Part shown: piece after piece, positions 62,668 to 64,000 of the stretch
How the letters are laid out: each line of letters begins with the position of its first letter
Position numbering within the stretch: position 1 is the stretch's first letter
From: Chlorokybus atmophyticus
Taxonomy: Eukaryota > Streptophyta > Chlorokybophyceae > Chlorokybales > Chlorokybaceae
NCBI GenBank assembly: GCA_009103225.1
Contig: RHPI01000026.1
Span: 611,780-675,779, forward strand
Direction: 5' to 3'
Length of the DNA stretch: 64,000 bases
The notes under the pieces: generated by a model
What the model was told of the DNA's origin: nothing
What the model saw: the letters and a program-made list of their open reading frames with translations, nothing else
The model's database searches: none
Position numbers and translations under genes: made by a program

Positions 62668-64000
62668 ATGAGCAGGCCCACCCCTTTCTCGCCAATAGAA
62701 GAAGGGAACCTCAACAGCTGGAGCCCGACCTCCAACCTTACCTACGAGCGAGCAAGTGAAGGGAGCGATTACCGTAGCAGCAGAGGCTCACGCCCCGTCT
62801 CCGGCTTCACCTCCTCTCACTCCACTCCTCGACAACGAGCATCTCCACCACCGTCGGACAGTGACGACGAGGAGATAGAGCCTTCCAGCTCAACCAACTC
62901 CCTACGCTTCTCTGGACGCCCTGGCACCACCTCACTTGACGAGTGTATCATTAAGTTCCACTCCAGGATGCGGCAGCAAGCCCTCAAGAGCAAGGACTGG
63001 ACAGATGAGGTATCGTTTCATGTGTCCGCTCCATACCTTAATCACGAAGCACATGGTGTGTGGAAGTCCGTCGCTGAGTTGCACAAGATTGATGGCTTTG
63101 GCGAATTGGCCAGCACGATATCCTCCACGTCACTGCATAGCCCTTCGGTTACTGTCCCTGCAGCAGCGGCCCCGCCAGCCTCAGTCACGGGTCTCACTCT
63201 AGCTGCAGCCATGGAGAAGGCAGAGAATGAAGAAGTTGAGGTGGTAGTGGCCTCATTGACGCCTGCAGAGATCGAAAGCAAGCAGGCCGAGCGCCGGATC
63301 AGGATACTCAACCGCACCGCTGCCATCATCAGGGAGCAACAAGAGGAGCAGCAAGCTGCAGCATTGGAGATGGGTACGCCCCTGCTACCAACACCGAACT
63401 CGCGTGCTCCAGCGGGAGGCAATGTTTTCACCCTCGGCTCAGTGGCATTGCGTGCACCCGCGCTTATGGTGGGCGCGGCCATGTCGGACTCCCCGTTGAA
63501 GGACCTCTATGCCGCACTCCGGCGCACCTTCCCACCTCAAACCAACAGCAAGGTGGAGGAGTTGAGGCGTTTTCGACGGAAGCCCAACGAGGACCCTCTC
63601 CGACTGTATTCACGGTTGGAAGGGTTGCTTAAAGACACTGATTACAAGATCGTCAGCGAGGAGGCGGCAGCGGTGGTGTATGTGGCCGAGTTGGATCCCA
63701 CCTTGAGTGAGTCAACGCGCCTGACGCTGAACTACAGCAGGCCCCTCGGCTACACCCTTAAGGAAGCTTTCGAGACTGCACAAGCCATCCATAAGCGCGC
63801 AGTGTATGAGAAAGCGGTGCTGGACACCAACCGCAGTGCCTCGCGGCCTATGGCAGGCACAAGTGCAGAGCCTCTTCGGCGGTACCGCAGCCGAGAGCCG
63901 CAAGGTATCCACAACAAAGATAAGCGGTCAGCTCATACTGCCCTTGTGGCTCCGGTGCTGTGCCACCGGTGTGGTCGACATGGCCACTACCAAAAAGAGT
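62668..64000 (+). CDS. Gag polyprotein of an LTR retrotransposon (3' end outside the window)
   Basis: A frame open from ATG 62668 to the window end, at least 444 codons, with no stop. It starts MSRPTPFSPIEEGNLNSW and has a Ser/Pro-rich acidic segment (PPPSDSDDEEIEPSSS). Later comes a capsid-like helical part: FPPQTNSKVEELRRFRRKPN, EDPLRLYSRLEGLLKDTDYK, VVYVAELDPTLSESTRLTL and EAFETAQAIHKRAV. That pattern is typical of Ty3/gypsy gag. The last residues CHRCGRHGHYQK begin a CCHC zinc knuckle (C-x2-C-x4-H), which would continue past the edge. Unlike every other transposon gene here it is uninterrupted, so the copy may be young. Pol would lie to the right. A start further upstream in the same frame is possible. 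Confidence 0.82.
   Translation, partial: MSRPTPFSPIEEGNLNSWSPTSNLTYERASEGSDYRSSRGSRPVSGFTSSHSTPRQRASPPPSDSDDEEIEPSSSTNSLRFSGRPGTTSLDECIIKFHSRMRQQALKSKDWTDEVSFHVSAPYLNHEAHGVWKSVAELHKIDGFGELASTISSTSLHSPSVTVPAAAAPPASVTGLTLAAAMEKAENEEVEVVVASLTPAEIESKQAERRIRILNRTAAIIREQQEEQQAAALEMGTPLLPTPNSRAPAGGNVFTLGSVALRAPALMVGAAMSDSPLKDLYAALRRTFPPQTNSKVEELRRFRRKPNEDPLRLYSRLEGLLKDTDYKIVSEEAAAVVYVAELDPTLSESTRLTLNYSRPLGYTLKEAFETAQAIHKRAVYEKAVLDTNRSASRPMAGTSAEPLRRYRSREPQGIHNKDKRSAHTALVAPVLCHRCGRHGHYQKE

Overview
The window is nuclear DNA of a eukaryote, most likely a green alga. Its genes have spliced GT-AG introns, and a tRNA-Ala lacks an encoded CCA. A plant-type ribosomal protein L24 gene has a telo-box (AAACCCTA) just upstream, MED21 has the plant-like start MDIVTQLQEQ, and a DUF3067 gene of the cyanobacterial/plastid family carries a transit-peptide-like N-terminus. 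The species cannot be named from the sequence. Many introns are filled with CA/TG-rich microsatellite.

The left third (1-19 kb) is the gene-rich part: prolidase (+), tRNA-Ala followed by a 98-bp tandem repeat, a small two-helix membrane protein (+), a Popeye-domain cyclic-nucleotide-binding-like protein (-), MED21 (+), an F-box protein with a large N-terminal extension (-) and RPL24 (+). I rebuilt the exons so that splice phases agree across each gene; only the first exon of the F-box gene is unresolved.

The middle (19.6-46.7 kb) holds two direct copies, about 4 kb each, of a secreted beta-helix protein gene (20.1-24.1 kb and 39.2-43.2 kb, both -). About 15 kb of transposons lies between them: a decayed Ty3/gypsy retrotransposon on the minus strand with ~1.5-kb LTRs, a piggyBac element inside it, and an unidentified 2.2-kb insertion with a long GA microsatellite inside one LTR. 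The plastid DUF3067 gene follows at 45.0-46.7 kb (-).

The right third (49-64 kb) is a transposon cluster. A pogo/Tigger-type element (49,349-53,024) has 24/25-bp terminal inverted repeats and TA duplications. A 7.1-kb element (53,693-60,835) has 21-bp perfect terminal inverted repeats and a 4-bp CAGA duplication; it encodes a large protein with a tesmin/TSO1-like cysteine-rich tail. Then come a 119-bp perfect palindrome, two related GC-stem MITEs, and the intact gag start of an LTR retrotransposon that runs off the end. Two N gaps are both flanked by poly-G/poly-C runs.

The host genes look intact and housekeeping-like. Most transposon reading frames carry stops or frameshifts; the terminal gag is the exception. 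The most unusual items are the Popeye-type protein in a photosynthetic lineage, the 7.1-kb CXC-tailed transposon, and the perfect palindrome.
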